A program made the translations under genes and the position numbers. Shown here piece by piece: positions 42,017 to 50,124 of a stretch of DNA of 64,000 nucleotides. The notes under the pieces are model-generated. The model did no database searches and had not been told where the DNA came from. It worked only from the letters and a program-made list of their open reading frames with translations. Origin of the DNA: Fundidesulfovibrio putealis DSM 16056 (GTDB lineage Bacteria > Desulfobacterota > Desulfovibrionia > Desulfovibrionales > Desulfovibrionaceae); NCBI RefSeq assembly GCF_000429325.1, contig NZ_AUBQ01000014.1, forward strand, positions 184,817 through 248,816, written 5' to 3'. Every line of letters begins with the position of its first letter. Position 1 is the stretch's first letter.

Positions 42017-42889
42017 TCATTGGCCGCAGCATCCGCCCTCGCCCACCAGCGCCGCCAGCGCCCGCACGGCGGCTGTCCCGTTTCCGGCGCGCCAGATGAG
42101 CGACGTCTGTGCCTGGGCGATGTCCGGCGGCAGCTCGTGGATACTCACCCCGCTTACACCCGGAGCCATGTCCGCCACGGAGCGGGGCATGATGGCCACG
42201 CCCATGCCAGACGCCGCGCAGCCCAGCATGGTCTGGTAGGAGGACAGCTCCACCACCCGGCCAAGGGGCGCGCCGCCAGCCGACGCCCAGTCCTCGAGCC
42301 TTTTGCGGTAGGCGCAGCCGCGCCTGAACACAAGGAGCGCCCGCGTGGCCACCTGCGCGGGCGAGGTGATCGGCCCCTGCTCCGAAGCCGCCACCAGCAC
42401 CAGCTCCTCCCGGAAGGCCGCGAGCCGCTCAAGCCCGCCGATCTCCACCGGCTCGCTGACGAAGGCGGCGTCCAGCCCGTACCCCAGCACGTCGCGGATC
42501 AGGTCTGCGGTGGTTCCCGTTGTCAATTCCAGGGCCACCTGCGGGTGCAGTGCGTGATAGCGCCCCAGAAGCTCCGGCAGGCGCGAGGCCGACGTGCTCT
42601 CCATGGCTCCAAGCCTGAACGGCCCGGCGGCGATGTCCCCGCGCACGCAGGCCCTGGCTTCCTCGGCCAGGATGAGGATGCGCTCGGCGTAGTCAAGAAA
42701 GGCCCGCCCGCGCGAGGTCAGGTCCATGCTACGCCCCCTGCGGGCGAACAACTCAGCCCCCAGCTCGCGCTCAAGCCCAGTAAGGCGCGCCGAAACCCCG
42801 GACTGCACCTTGCTCAGCGCCTCGGCGGCACGGGTGACGCCGCCGTGGCGAGCCACAGCCCGGAAGACTTCCAGATCGGTCAGCTCCAT
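42017..42889 (-). CDS. LysR-family transcriptional regulator
   Basis: 290 residues, the usual size. The winged HTH occupies 1-60 (ELTDLEVFRAVARHGGVTRAAEALSKVQSGVSARL in pieces), the effector domain about 88-285 (FRLGAMESTSASRLPELL, LRAFRE-type strand, GMGVAIMPRSVA). It is divergent from the EamA transporter gene with a T-N11-A palindrome between, so it most likely regulates that transporter. The effector is unknown. Confidence 0.93.
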   Translation of the reverse strand: MELTDLEVFRAVARHGGVTRAAEALSKVQSGVSARLTGLERELGAELFARRGRSMDLTSRGRAFLDYAERILILAEEARACVRGDIAAGPFRLGAMESTSASRLPELLGRYHALHPQVALELTTGTTADLIRDVLGYGLDAAFVSEPVEIGGLERLAAFREELVLVAASEQGPITSPAQVATRALLVFRRGCAYRKRLEDWASAGGAPLGRVVELSSYQTMLGCAASGMGVAIMPRSVADMAPGVSGVSIHELPPDIAQAQTSLIWRAGNGTAAVRALAALVGEGGCCGQ

Positions 42890-42923
42890 CGTTCACCTTC
42901 TGTGAATCAAACCATCATTAATA

Positions 42924-42938
42924 ATCGTTGTACACGAT
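42924..42938. promoter_or_regulatory. candidate LysR-binding site
   Basis: ATCGTTGTACACGAT: five-base arms around five bases, an exact T-N11-A, 35 bases upstream of the LysR start and 54 upstream of the EamA start. Confidence 0.6.
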
Positions 42939-42991
42939 ACACAGTCTGGGTAATTGATGTCTTCAGGCAAGGCAAGCCTGAGGAGGCGTTG

Positions 42992-43963
42992 GTGCGCGGA
43001 TACGTGGAAGGACTGGCCGTGGTGGGATTCTGGACGGCCTTCATGCTGGTGAGCAGGATAGGGCTCACGGGAGCGTCCGGGCTCACGCCCTGGGACATGC
43101 TGGCCCTGCGGCTGGCCACGGCTTCTGTTGTGCTCGCGCCATTCTGCGGGGACATGGGGCGCGAGGTCTGGACGTCCTGGAGGCTGTGGCTGCTGGCGCT
43201 GGTCGGCGGACTTGGCTACGGGATACTGGTGTACTGGGGCTTCCGGCTGGCTCCGGCCACGCACGGGGCGGTGCTGTTTCCGGGGATGCTGCCCTTCTGG
43301 ACGGCGGGACTGGGCTGGCTGCTGCTGCGCTCGCGCCCCGGCGGATCGCAATGGGCCGGGTACGCCCTCATCGCTGCGGGGATGGTGTTCATGACCCGTC
43401 AGGCCTTCAGCGGCCAGAATGACTCGGACACCCTGACCGGGGACTTCCTGCTGCTCGCCTCGTCGCTGACCTGGGCCTTGTACGGCGTGCTGGCCAAGCG
43501 CTGGGGCTTCCCGCCCTGGCTGCTCACGCGGTTTCTGGCACTGGCCCCGGCAGTGCTGTATCTGCCGGTCTACGCCGTGGCCTTGCCCCGCAACCTGGAG
43601 GCCGCCGGCCTTGGACGCCTGGCCTTCCAGGGCGTCTACCACGGCGTAGTGACCACGATTGTGGTCATGTGGCTGTACCTGCGCGCCCAGGAGAGGCTCG
43701 GGCCTGCCCGGCTGGGCGCGCTGCTGGCCGTGGTCCCGGCCTTGTCCGGCACCCTGGCCGCGTTGTATCTGGGAGAGGACATGACGGCAGGTCTCGCGGC
43801 GGCCCTGGCCCTGGTCAGCTGCGGCGCATGGCTGGCCGCGAGAGGAAAAACCGAAACAGGAGGAGGCGCGCATGCCCTATGTGAACATCAAGATCACCCA
43901 GGAGGGAGCCTCGGCGGAAGCCAAGGCCAAGCTGATCGAGGGAGTGACCCGGCTGCTGGCTGA
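42992..43963 (+). CDS. EamA/DMT-family transporter
   Basis: 323 residues from the GTG at 42992, with GAGGAG six bases upstream. Ten hydrophobic helices in two EamA repeats (helices 1-5 to about 155, 6-10 from about 160 to 290). The reading frame has no stop at the natural end (LAARGKTETGGG) and runs on for 32 residues of different composition through the start of the tautomerase gene to a TGA at 43961, an overlap of 92 bases. The family exports amino acids, purines or other metabolites. The overlap may be real or due to a lost stop codon. Regulated by the divergent LysR gene (inference). Confidence 0.85.
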   Translation: MRGYVEGLAVVGFWTAFMLVSRIGLTGASGLTPWDMLALRLATASVVLAPFCGDMGREVWTSWRLWLLALVGGLGYGILVYWGFRLAPATHGAVLFPGMLPFWTAGLGWLLLRSRPGGSQWAGYALIAAGMVFMTRQAFSGQNDSDTLTGDFLLLASSLTWALYGVLAKRWGFPPWLLTRFLALAPAVLYLPVYAVALPRNLEAAGLGRLAFQGVYHGVVTTIVVMWLYLRAQERLGPARLGALLAVVPALSGTLAALYLGEDMTAGLAAALALVSCGAWLAARGKTETGGGAHALCEHQDHPGGSLGGSQGQADRGSDPAAG

Positions 43964-44075
43964 CGTGCTCGGCAAGAATCCGCAGACCACGGTGGTGGTC
44001 ATCGAGGAAGTGCCCACGGACAACTGGGGCATCGGTGGCGAGAGCGTCACCGTGCGGCGGGCCCGGGGAGCGTAG
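43872..44075 (+). CDS. 4-oxalocrotonate tautomerase-family protein
   Basis: 67 residues. Mature N terminus starts with Pro (MPYVNIKITQEG), the general base of the family after Met removal; later it has AKLIEGVTRLLADVLGKNPQTTVVVIEEV and DNWGIGGESVTVRRARG in sequence. AGGAGG lies five bases before the ATG, so it has its own translation signal despite lying inside the EamA reading frame. It tautomerises an enol-keto acid; the true substrate is unknown. The operon with EamA suggests linked metabolism. Confidence 0.93.
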   Translation: MPYVNIKITQEGASAEAKAKLIEGVTRLLADVLGKNPQTTVVVIEEVPTDNWGIGGESVTVRRARGA

Positions 44076-44397
44076 TCCCACGTTTCTGAAAAACATGAAC
44101 ACTTAGGAACTTGCATTATTCGCAGGAGGGGATCGCCTCCGGCGGCCAAAGGGCTGCGCCCTTTGGAATCCGCAATTATCCCCATCCTGTTGCCGACTCA
44201 CCCCGCTGTTCGGGGGGCGGCTGGCGATGACCTTTGCTTGAGCCTCGTGTTTTTCAAAACTAAATAAATGCTTCTCGTCGGTTAGGCTCCAGCGCTGTAG
44301 GTTGGAGCCAAGCGCGCCCAAGTGGCCTGGAAGCGTGCGGCACATTGCTCCATCTGGGTGTCCCCCCGCTGCCGCCCGTGAGAAGAGTAAACAGCGC
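44076..44397. other. gene-free stretch with a mosaic repeat
   Basis: About 320 bases without a gene. It contains a mosaic repeat at 44135-44172, the word CTGAAAAACATGAAC (44086-44100) that recalls the hairpins at 12187 and 50082, and a small hairpin GGCTCCA...TGGAGCC near 44286-44310. Confidence 0.55.
44135..44172. repeat. mosaic hairpin repeat, copy C
   Basis: GCCTCCGGCGGCC then CAAAGGGC-TGC-GCCCTTTGG then AATCC. Same order as the elements at 53781, 54950 (reverse) and 56087 (reverse). Confidence 0.75.
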
Positions 44398-44958
44398 CTA
44401 GCCCCGCGCCTTGGGGCGGCAGGCCCCCTGGCAGCAGCCGCCGGAGAGCATCTCGGAATAGGCGTACAGGATGCGCCGTTCGCGCTCGGCCCTGTCGGGC
44501 GGGAGCGCCTCCACGGGATGCGTGGCTGCAAGCGTCGCGAGGTCGTCCCAGAAGGGCACGGCCCGCATGCCGGAACCGAGCGTCTCGCCGGTGGCCGTGG
44601 CGGCCAGCACGGCGGAGCGGGTGTCCGTGACCAACGTCAGCGGCGCGGGGGGCGTGTACAAGCGCGCGGCGGCCAATGCTTCGCGCACGTATGTGCCCGG
44701 CTCGCCCGAGCAGAAGATCACCAGCATAAGCGGAGCGCCGTCAGGCCCGGAGGCCACCAGGTCCACCATGCGGGTGTAGTCCTGCCCGTCGATGGGGAAG
44801 CAGACCCCGCATTTGGCGGCCAGACTGGCCTTGGGATAGCCCCGTTCTTCCACGAACAGACGGGCGAGGGCCTGCCGGAACTCCTCGTAAGAGGTCTCCT
44901 CAAGCTCCTCGCCCGTCAGATAGTCCCGAATGACCGTGCCGAGTGATTCTTCGTGCAT
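44398..44958 (-). CDS. HsdR N-terminal-like domain protein, probably non-catalytic
   Basis: 186 residues from the ATG at 44958 (GAGGGG upstream; GTG 44964 possible). The sequence order (LTGEELEETSYEEFRQALARLF, GYPKASLAAKCGV, DYTRMVDLVASGPDGAPLMLVIFCSGEPG, YVREALAAARLY) matches the type I restriction HSDR_N_2 domain that precedes helicases or stands alone in Deltaproteobacteria. The nuclease-type E-x-K, which normally follows the first Asp strand, reads F-C-S here, so cleavage activity is doubtful. Cys-rich end GGCCQGAC. No methylase or specificity gene is nearby. Assigned by motif order only. Confidence 0.65.
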   Translation of the reverse strand: MHEESLGTVIRDYLTGEELEETSYEEFRQALARLFVEERGYPKASLAAKCGVCFPIDGQDYTRMVDLVASGPDGAPLMLVIFCSGEPGTYVREALAAARLYTPPAPLTLVTDTRSAVLAATATGETLGSGMRAVPFWDDLATLAATHPVEALPPDRAERERRILYAYSEMLSGGCCQGACRPKARG

Positions 44959-45167
44959 GTCCACCCCTCTCGGGGCGCGCTACCTGCGCATCACCCCGGC
45001 GTTCTTGAAGCCGGTATGTATCTCCGAGAGCAGCGTGACGGCAAGTTCTTCACGCCAGCCAACGCTGGCAATTGCATGACACTATCCGCACGGATCGCCT
45101 TCAACCGGGTTCTCTCCGGCAGCATTATGATCTGGTGCCGTAAAACCCGTCCGAACAGCTTCCTCCA

Positions 45168-46499
45168 TCACTGCGACTCAACAGCTTCCTTGTATGCCTT
45201 CATCTTGTTTATGACTTCCGTTTTGAGTTCCAGCTCTTCTTTGAGGCGCGTGTATTCTTGAAGAACAGCATCTTTGGCGGCAGCCTGCGATTTTGTGATC
45301 AATTCCAATGACGCCGTTGCGGCATCGACAGCACCCTTTGCCCTGGAGCTCTTGTCCTTGTAGGATATCTTCTCAACGCTTCCATTGATCCTGAAATCCA
45401 TAACCAACGCATTATCTTCAAACGACTTATTCCTATACGGGATAACGAAGCACATCCCTGCCTGCGGGACTGAAACCTGTTTCGTGAGTATCGTCTTCAT
45501 CTCGGACCTGACTACGAAAACACCGCTCACCGGATCGCGACAAACAACTCCATGAGCATCAGCACCGTCTCCAGGGTCACACTTGTTATTTGCCATCAAA
45601 GGATTTTTGGAATCCTTGGCAAAAATTCTCCATTCGAGCATCATTCCAATGAATCCCTGCACTCTGAATTTGGGCTTGAACCAATCAATCACCATCGCGC
45701 TGCCCGGCTTCAGGGCCGCCTTGTAATTCTGGTCCTTATGCTTCGGGTCTAAGACTGCGGTGGAAAAATCGCCCTCGGCGACGGGCGTATTCTCGTCGAT
45801 CACGTACTGTTGCGTCCGAACGAGAAATTTTTTGGCGTCCGCGATCTGTGCATTCAGCGTGGCGAGCTGTGCCTTGATCTGCTCATTGCCTGCGCCCGCC
45901 GATGCGACTCTCCGTTCAGCCTCAAGTCGTTTTACCAACTTGAGTTGATCCACAGCCGCTTGGGAGCATGGACACTCCGGCTCCAAGGTTGGAGGTAAAG
46001 CTCGCAGCGCCGTCATGAGTTCCGCCTTGTTAGGCTCCGGGACTACGTCGGACAGCACCGCAGCCGCCACCACGGGATTTCCCGTGGCCAAGGCGGCAAC
46101 AGCGACACCGGCCTTCACAACCCCAACGGCAATATCCTTCGAGTGGTCAGTCACTCCTACGCTAATCTGCTTTATTCCACCAGTTTCGGAATGAGTTAAC
46201 ATATTGAAATCAACAGTCTTCGCTGCAGACTTCATCTTTTCATAGTCGAGATAATATACTGCAGAACTGTCCTTGGTCATAACTTCCTGCAAGGACACCT
46301 TGGTCTTCACCACTGACGTTCCATTGTCGCAGCTGACAAGTTCTCGCTCGACATCCAGAACAAAGTTTACCCTGGGCAATGAATAGGGAAGCCCCCGATA
46401 GATTTTCCCGGCCGTTGGCTCAAGGTCACGTGAGGTTCTCAACGACGACGTACACGAAGTCAGACAAAGAATCATGAGTACTACGCCAGCAGTCTTCAT
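45168..46499 (-). CDS. large lipoprotein of unknown function
   Basis: 443 residues, with AAGGAGGAG before the ATG. Lipobox CLTSC at the N terminus (Cys16). Middle: a small hydrophobic Ala/Val/Gly-rich segment (AVGVVKAGVAVAALATGNPVV), then a coiled coil (about residues 185-225). The C-terminal 50 residues form another coiled coil (LQEYTRLKEELELKTEVINKM). No known domain. The gene is visibly lower in GC than its neighbours, and no partner gene is near, so it may have come by transfer. It is divergent from the aminotransferase gene. Confidence 0.75.
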   Translation of the reverse strand: MKTAGVVLMILCLTSCTSSLRTSRDLEPTAGKIYRGLPYSLPRVNFVLDVERELVSCDNGTSVVKTKVSLQEVMTKDSSAVYYLDYEKMKSAAKTVDFNMLTHSETGGIKQISVGVTDHSKDIAVGVVKAGVAVAALATGNPVVAAAVLSDVVPEPNKAELMTALRALPPTLEPECPCSQAAVDQLKLVKRLEAERRVASAGAGNEQIKAQLATLNAQIADAKKFLVRTQQYVIDENTPVAEGDFSTAVLDPKHKDQNYKAALKPGSAMVIDWFKPKFRVQGFIGMMLEWRIFAKDSKNPLMANNKCDPGDGADAHGVVCRDPVSGVFVVRSEMKTILTKQVSVPQAGMCFVIPYRNKSFEDNALVMDFRINGSVEKISYKDKSSRAKGAVDAATASLELITKSQAAAKDAVLQEYTRLKEELELKTEVINKMKAYKEAVESQ

Positions 46500-46663
46500 A
46501 CACTCCTCCTTGACTTTCGTTATACTATATCAAGTTATAACACGCGCATATATATTCGCCCACGCAACCAAACAAGTCAATGTCAAATAGTTTATTCAAC
46601 ATTATACATATAATGCTCAAGTTAGGGTTGCCACGAGTGACTGCATCTGCCAGGAAAGCCCCC

Positions 46664-47800
46664 ATGCCAAACCCCCTTTGCGAGAACATCTCCTCCTTCC
46701 TGGTCATGGACATCCTGGAGCGCGCCTGCGTGCTGGAGCGCCAGGGCAAGAACGTGGTCCACATGCAGATCGGCGAGCCGGATTTCGACACGCCCGACCC
46801 CGTCAAGCAGGCCGCCGTCAAGGCCATTCAGGACGGCCACACCCACTACACGCACTCCCTGGGCCTGCCCGCCCTGCGGGAAGGCATCTGCGCCTACTAT
46901 GAGCGCACCTACGGCGTGAGCGTCGATCCGAGCCAGGTGATCGTCACCTCCGGCACCTCGCCCGCCATGCTGCTGACCTTCTCCGCGCTCATCCACGCGG
47001 GCGACGAGGTGGTGCTCACGGACCCGCACTACGCCTGCTACCCCAACTTCATCACCTACGCCGGAGGCCGCGTGCGCCGCGCCCGCACCCGCGCCGAGGA
47101 CGGCTTCCAGTTCACGCCGCAGACCCTCGCGCCGCATCTGGCCGACTCGCCGCGCGCCGTGGTGGTGAACTCCCCGGCCAACCCGGCGGGCACCGTGATG
47201 CCTGATGCGGACTTCAAGGCCGTCTGCCAGAGCGGCACGACCATCATATCCGACGAGATCTACCACGGGCTGACCTACGGCGCCCCGGCGCGCTGCGCTC
47301 TGGAGTTCACCGAAGATTGTTTCGTGCTGAACGGCTTCTCCAAGCTGTGGGCCATGACAGGCTGGCGGCTCGGCTGGGTGATCGCACCGAAAAAGTACGT
47401 TCCCGCCATGCAGCGCTTGCAGCAGAACTTCTTCATCAGCGCCTCCAGCGTGTCGCAGTGGGCGGGCATCTCGGCCCTGACCGAGTGCGACGAGCACGTG
47501 GCGGCCATGGTGGCCCAATATGCCAAGCGCCGGGTAGTGCTGCTGGAAGGGCTCGCCAAGCTCGGCCTGAAAGCGCCGGTGGAACCCACGGGAGCCTTCT
47601 ACGCCCTGGTGGACGCGCGCCACCTGAGCGGCGACAGCCTGTCCCTGGCGCGCGACGTCCTGGAGAAGGCCCTGGTGGGCGTGACGCCGGGGATCGACTT
47701 CGGCCCCGGCGCGGAAGGGTATCTGCGCTTCAGCTACGCAAGCTCGGTGGAAAACATCGAAGAGGGGCTTTCGCGGCTGGAGAAATACCTTTCGGCTTAG
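46664..47800 (+). CDS. class I/II pyridoxal-phosphate aminotransferase
   Basis: 378 residues from the ATG at 46664 (AGGAAAG upstream); the frame begins earlier without a signal. PLP-binding motifs: TSGTSPAMLL, NSPANPAGTV, SDEIYHGLTY and Lys 227 in NGFSKLWAMTGWRLGW, with RFSYA near the end for the substrate carboxylate. It is close to the aspartate aminotransferase / alanine transaminase group. The substrate is not set by sequence alone. Single gene with a terminator shared with glk. Confidence 0.92.
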   Translation: MPNPLCENISSFLVMDILERACVLERQGKNVVHMQIGEPDFDTPDPVKQAAVKAIQDGHTHYTHSLGLPALREGICAYYERTYGVSVDPSQVIVTSGTSPAMLLTFSALIHAGDEVVLTDPHYACYPNFITYAGGRVRRARTRAEDGFQFTPQTLAPHLADSPRAVVVNSPANPAGTVMPDADFKAVCQSGTTIISDEIYHGLTYGAPARCALEFTEDCFVLNGFSKLWAMTGWRLGWVIAPKKYVPAMQRLQQNFFISASSVSQWAGISALTECDEHVAAMVAQYAKRRVVLLEGLAKLGLKAPVEPTGAFYALVDARHLSGDSLSLARDVLEKALVGVTPGIDFGPGAEGYLRFSYASSVENIEEGLSRLEKYLSA

Positions 47801-47840
47801 GACGTCCAACAGCCCGAACTACCAACGCGCGCTTGATAAA

Positions 47841-47875
47841 AAAGGCCGGGACGCCCACGCGGACGCCCCGGCCTT
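47841..47875. terminator. bidirectional terminator
   Basis: AAAGGCCGGGACGCC / GGACGCCCCGGCCTTT between the convergent aminotransferase and glucokinase genes; A-rich on the left, T-run on the right. Confidence 0.8.
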
Positions 47876-47897
47876 TGCCGTCAATATTCTCCAGCCG

Positions 47898-48923
47898 CTA
47901 CGCGCCTTGCCTCTCCCCGACCAGGGCCAGCGCCCGCGAGGCCGCTCCCCACAGCCCCACCTGCTGGTCCGCCACGAGGCGCACCGGCACGGCGGACAGC
48001 AGGCCCGCATGAGCCGGGGATGTGCGGAACTCCCTTGCGAAGGCCGGGTGTTCAAGCAGCATGGGGTTTCTGGCAGCCACGCCGCCCGAGATGAACAGCC
48101 CTCCCGTGGCCAGAACGTCCAGCACGTAGTCCCGGCAGGCCCGCCCCAGAAAACGCGCGAACCATTCGGCCACCGGGGAACCCGGCCCAAGCGCCGCAGC
48201 CGCCTCGGCTGGCGAGGCCACGCTCTGGCCGGTATGATAGCGATGCAGCAGTGCAAGCCCTGAACCGGACACCACCGTCTCCCAGCGCGCGAAGGGCTCG
48301 GCCACCTCGGCCTGGACGAACTCCTGGAAGCGGCGCTCCTCCGGACCGTTGAAGGGGAAGGCCGCGTGGCCCCCCTCCGAGCCGCACACCACGTATTCCC
48401 CGCCTCCAGCACAAGAAACCGGAACCAGGGCTGCCTTGCCGAGGCCCGTGCCGGGACCGACAACGGCCTGGGTCCGCGCAGGGTCCATGCGTCCGGGCAG
48501 CACGGAAAGCGAGCGTTGCTCGCCGAAGAGGCGGCAGCCGTGGGCCTGGGCCGCGAAATCGTTCAGCAGTATGCTGGCCCCTGGCAGGAGCCCGACGGGC
48601 AGCGCCTCAAGGTCCATGACGTAGTCTATGTTGGGAGGTTGGCAGAACAGCCCGCGTTCCACGGGTCCGGCCACGGCCAGCGCTGCTGCCGTAGTGCCGG
48701 GGAAATGCACGGAATCCGGCGCACCAGATTCGCCCGACCAGCCGGTCGCCTCCGCAAGTTCCCGCGCCGCAGCCTCCACGAGCCCGTGAAACGAGGCGAA
48801 CGACGCCGTAGGCAATTGCGTCCCGGCAGCCATTCGAACGCCCCCTCCGGTGGTGAACAGGGCGAAGCGGGCGTTGGTGCCGCCGATGTCCGCAGCGAGA
48901 ACAAAGCCTGAATCCGTTGTCAT
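47898..48923 (-). CDS. glk: glucokinase
   Basis: 341 residues, a typical bacterial glucokinase. ADIGGTNARFALF is the phosphate-1 loop, LAVAGPVERG and LNDFAAQAHG hold the catalytic Asp, GPGTGLGKAALVP is the next motif, and SEGGHAAF and TGGLFISGGVAARN the last ones. The enzyme phosphorylates glucose with ATP in the cytoplasm. No sugar transporter is adjacent. The ATG has only a weak GAGG next to it. Confidence 0.92.
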   Translation of the reverse strand: MTTDSGFVLAADIGGTNARFALFTTGGGVRMAAGTQLPTASFASFHGLVEAAARELAEATGWSGESGAPDSVHFPGTTAAALAVAGPVERGLFCQPPNIDYVMDLEALPVGLLPGASILLNDFAAQAHGCRLFGEQRSLSVLPGRMDPARTQAVVGPGTGLGKAALVPVSCAGGGEYVVCGSEGGHAAFPFNGPEERRFQEFVQAEVAEPFARWETVVSGSGLALLHRYHTGQSVASPAEAAAALGPGSPVAEWFARFLGRACRDYVLDVLATGGLFISGGVAARNPMLLEHPAFAREFRTSPAHAGLLSAVPVRLVADQQVGLWGAASRALALVGERQGA

Positions 48924-49024
48924 GCCTCATTTCTAGGGGCAATTTCCCGGCGGGGCAAGGACGAGGTTGTCAAAAGCCCGGATATTTGGGAAATTAACAA
49001 ATCACGACAATATCCGGAGGCCCC

Positions 49025-49522
49025 ATGCGCACGCGCGCCCTGTTCACAGTCGCTCTCTCGCTGATGCTTCTGGCCGCGACCGCGCAGGCCGAACCCGTCA
49101 GCTACAAGGAACTGATCCCGCTGATCTCCTCAGTCAGCCTGCCCGGCTGGACAGCCGGAACGCCCACCGGCCAGACCGTGAAGGCTCCGGTTGAGGCCAG
49201 CGAGGCCACCCTGGAGTTCGCAAACGGCGACAAGCATCTGGAACTGGCCATCTACGATGGCGGCCCGGCCATGGGCGCAGCTGCCGCCGCCATGGCCCAG
49301 GTGGAGATGGAGAGCCCCGAGGAGATCATAAAACCCGTGACCGTCAAGGGTTTCAAGGGGTCCTTGTACCTGCATCCCAAGGACAACGAGGCCGATCTGG
49401 TGATCCTGGTGCCGCCCCGCTTCGCCGTGTCCATCCACGTGAACGGTTCAGCCGACGGCGACCTGCTCCAGAAAGCCGCCGCACAGATGGATCTGGCCAA
49501 GCTGTCCACCCTGGGCAAGTAG
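49025..49522 (+). CDS. exported protein, unknown
   Basis: 165 residues with CCGGAGG before the ATG. Signal peptide (LFTVALSLMLLAATAQAEP). The mature part repeats a mixed alpha/beta pattern ending in FAVSIHVNGSADGDLLQKAAAQMDLAKLS, and resembles small periplasmic proteins of unknown role. No cysteine in the mature part. It is 11 bases before the phosphatase gene and may be cotranscribed with it. Confidence 0.75.
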   Translation: MRTRALFTVALSLMLLAATAQAEPVSYKELIPLISSVSLPGWTAGTPTGQTVKAPVEASEATLEFANGDKHLELAIYDGGPAMGAAAAAMAQVEMESPEEIIKPVTVKGFKGSLYLHPKDNEADLVILVPPRFAVSIHVNGSADGDLLQKAAAQMDLAKLSTLGK

Positions 49523-49533
49523 CCCGAGCCGAC

Positions 49534-50019
49534 ATGGACACCCTGTACGACATCCCGAACTTCGTGAGTATCGACCAGGGGCTGGCCTGCGCGGGCCAGC
49601 CCAGCCCCGAGCACTTCCCCCTGCTTACCCAGGCGGGCTTCCAGGCGGTGATCAATCTGGCCACCAGCGCCTCGTCCGGGCACCTGCCGGACGAGCCGGA
49701 GCTGTGCGCCCGCTCGGGCCTGGAGTTCACCTGGCTGCCCGTGGCCTGGGACGCCCCCACCGTGGAGGATTACCGGGCCTTTGAACGATGGCTGGACGCC
49801 AACCGGGGCCGCAAGGTGCTGGTGCACTGCGCCAAGAACTGGCGCGCGTCGCTTTTTTGCGCGGTGTACCGCGTGGTGAACGAGGGGCTCGACCCCCTGA
49901 AGGCCCGCGACAGCGTGCTGGAGGTCTGGGAGCCGGACGCGGTCTGGACCGCGCTTGCCCGGCAGGTGCTGACCCAGTCCTGCGAGCTCTCCGGCGACGA
50001 TCCGACGTTTATTTTCTAG
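49534..50019 (+). CDS. protein tyrosine phosphatase-like protein
   Basis: 161 residues. The P-loop is VHCAKNWRAS with Cys 99 and Arg 104, i.e. C-x4-R as in the beta-lactamase-hybrid/DUF442 and related phosphatase-like families, not the classical C-x5-R. AGQPSPEHFPLLTQAGFQAVINLA near the start is common to that group. The gene may act on small phosphorylated molecules or proteins. It follows the exported-protein gene at 11 bases. Confidence 0.82.
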   Translation: MDTLYDIPNFVSIDQGLACAGQPSPEHFPLLTQAGFQAVINLATSASSGHLPDEPELCARSGLEFTWLPVAWDAPTVEDYRAFERWLDANRGRKVLVHCAKNWRASLFCAVYRVVNEGLDPLKARDSVLEVWEPDAVWTALARQVLTQSCELSGDDPTFIF

Positions 50020-50081
50020 CGCCGTTCCCCGGGCATTGTTCAGGCTGATCCTCGCCCGACCAATGAGAACCGATTGTTTTC

Positions 50082-50115
50082 GTTGTTGAAAAGCATGTTC
50101 ATGTTTTTCAACAAC
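50082..50115. terminator. terminator-like hairpin with AAAA/TTTT stem ends
   Basis: GTTGTTGAAAA (50082-50092) and TTTTTCAACAAC (50104-50115) around GCATGTTCATG. It lies 10 bases past the mechanosensitive-channel stop on the minus strand and resembles the hairpin at 12187. Confidence 0.7.
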
Positions 50116-50124
50116 GCAACGCTC

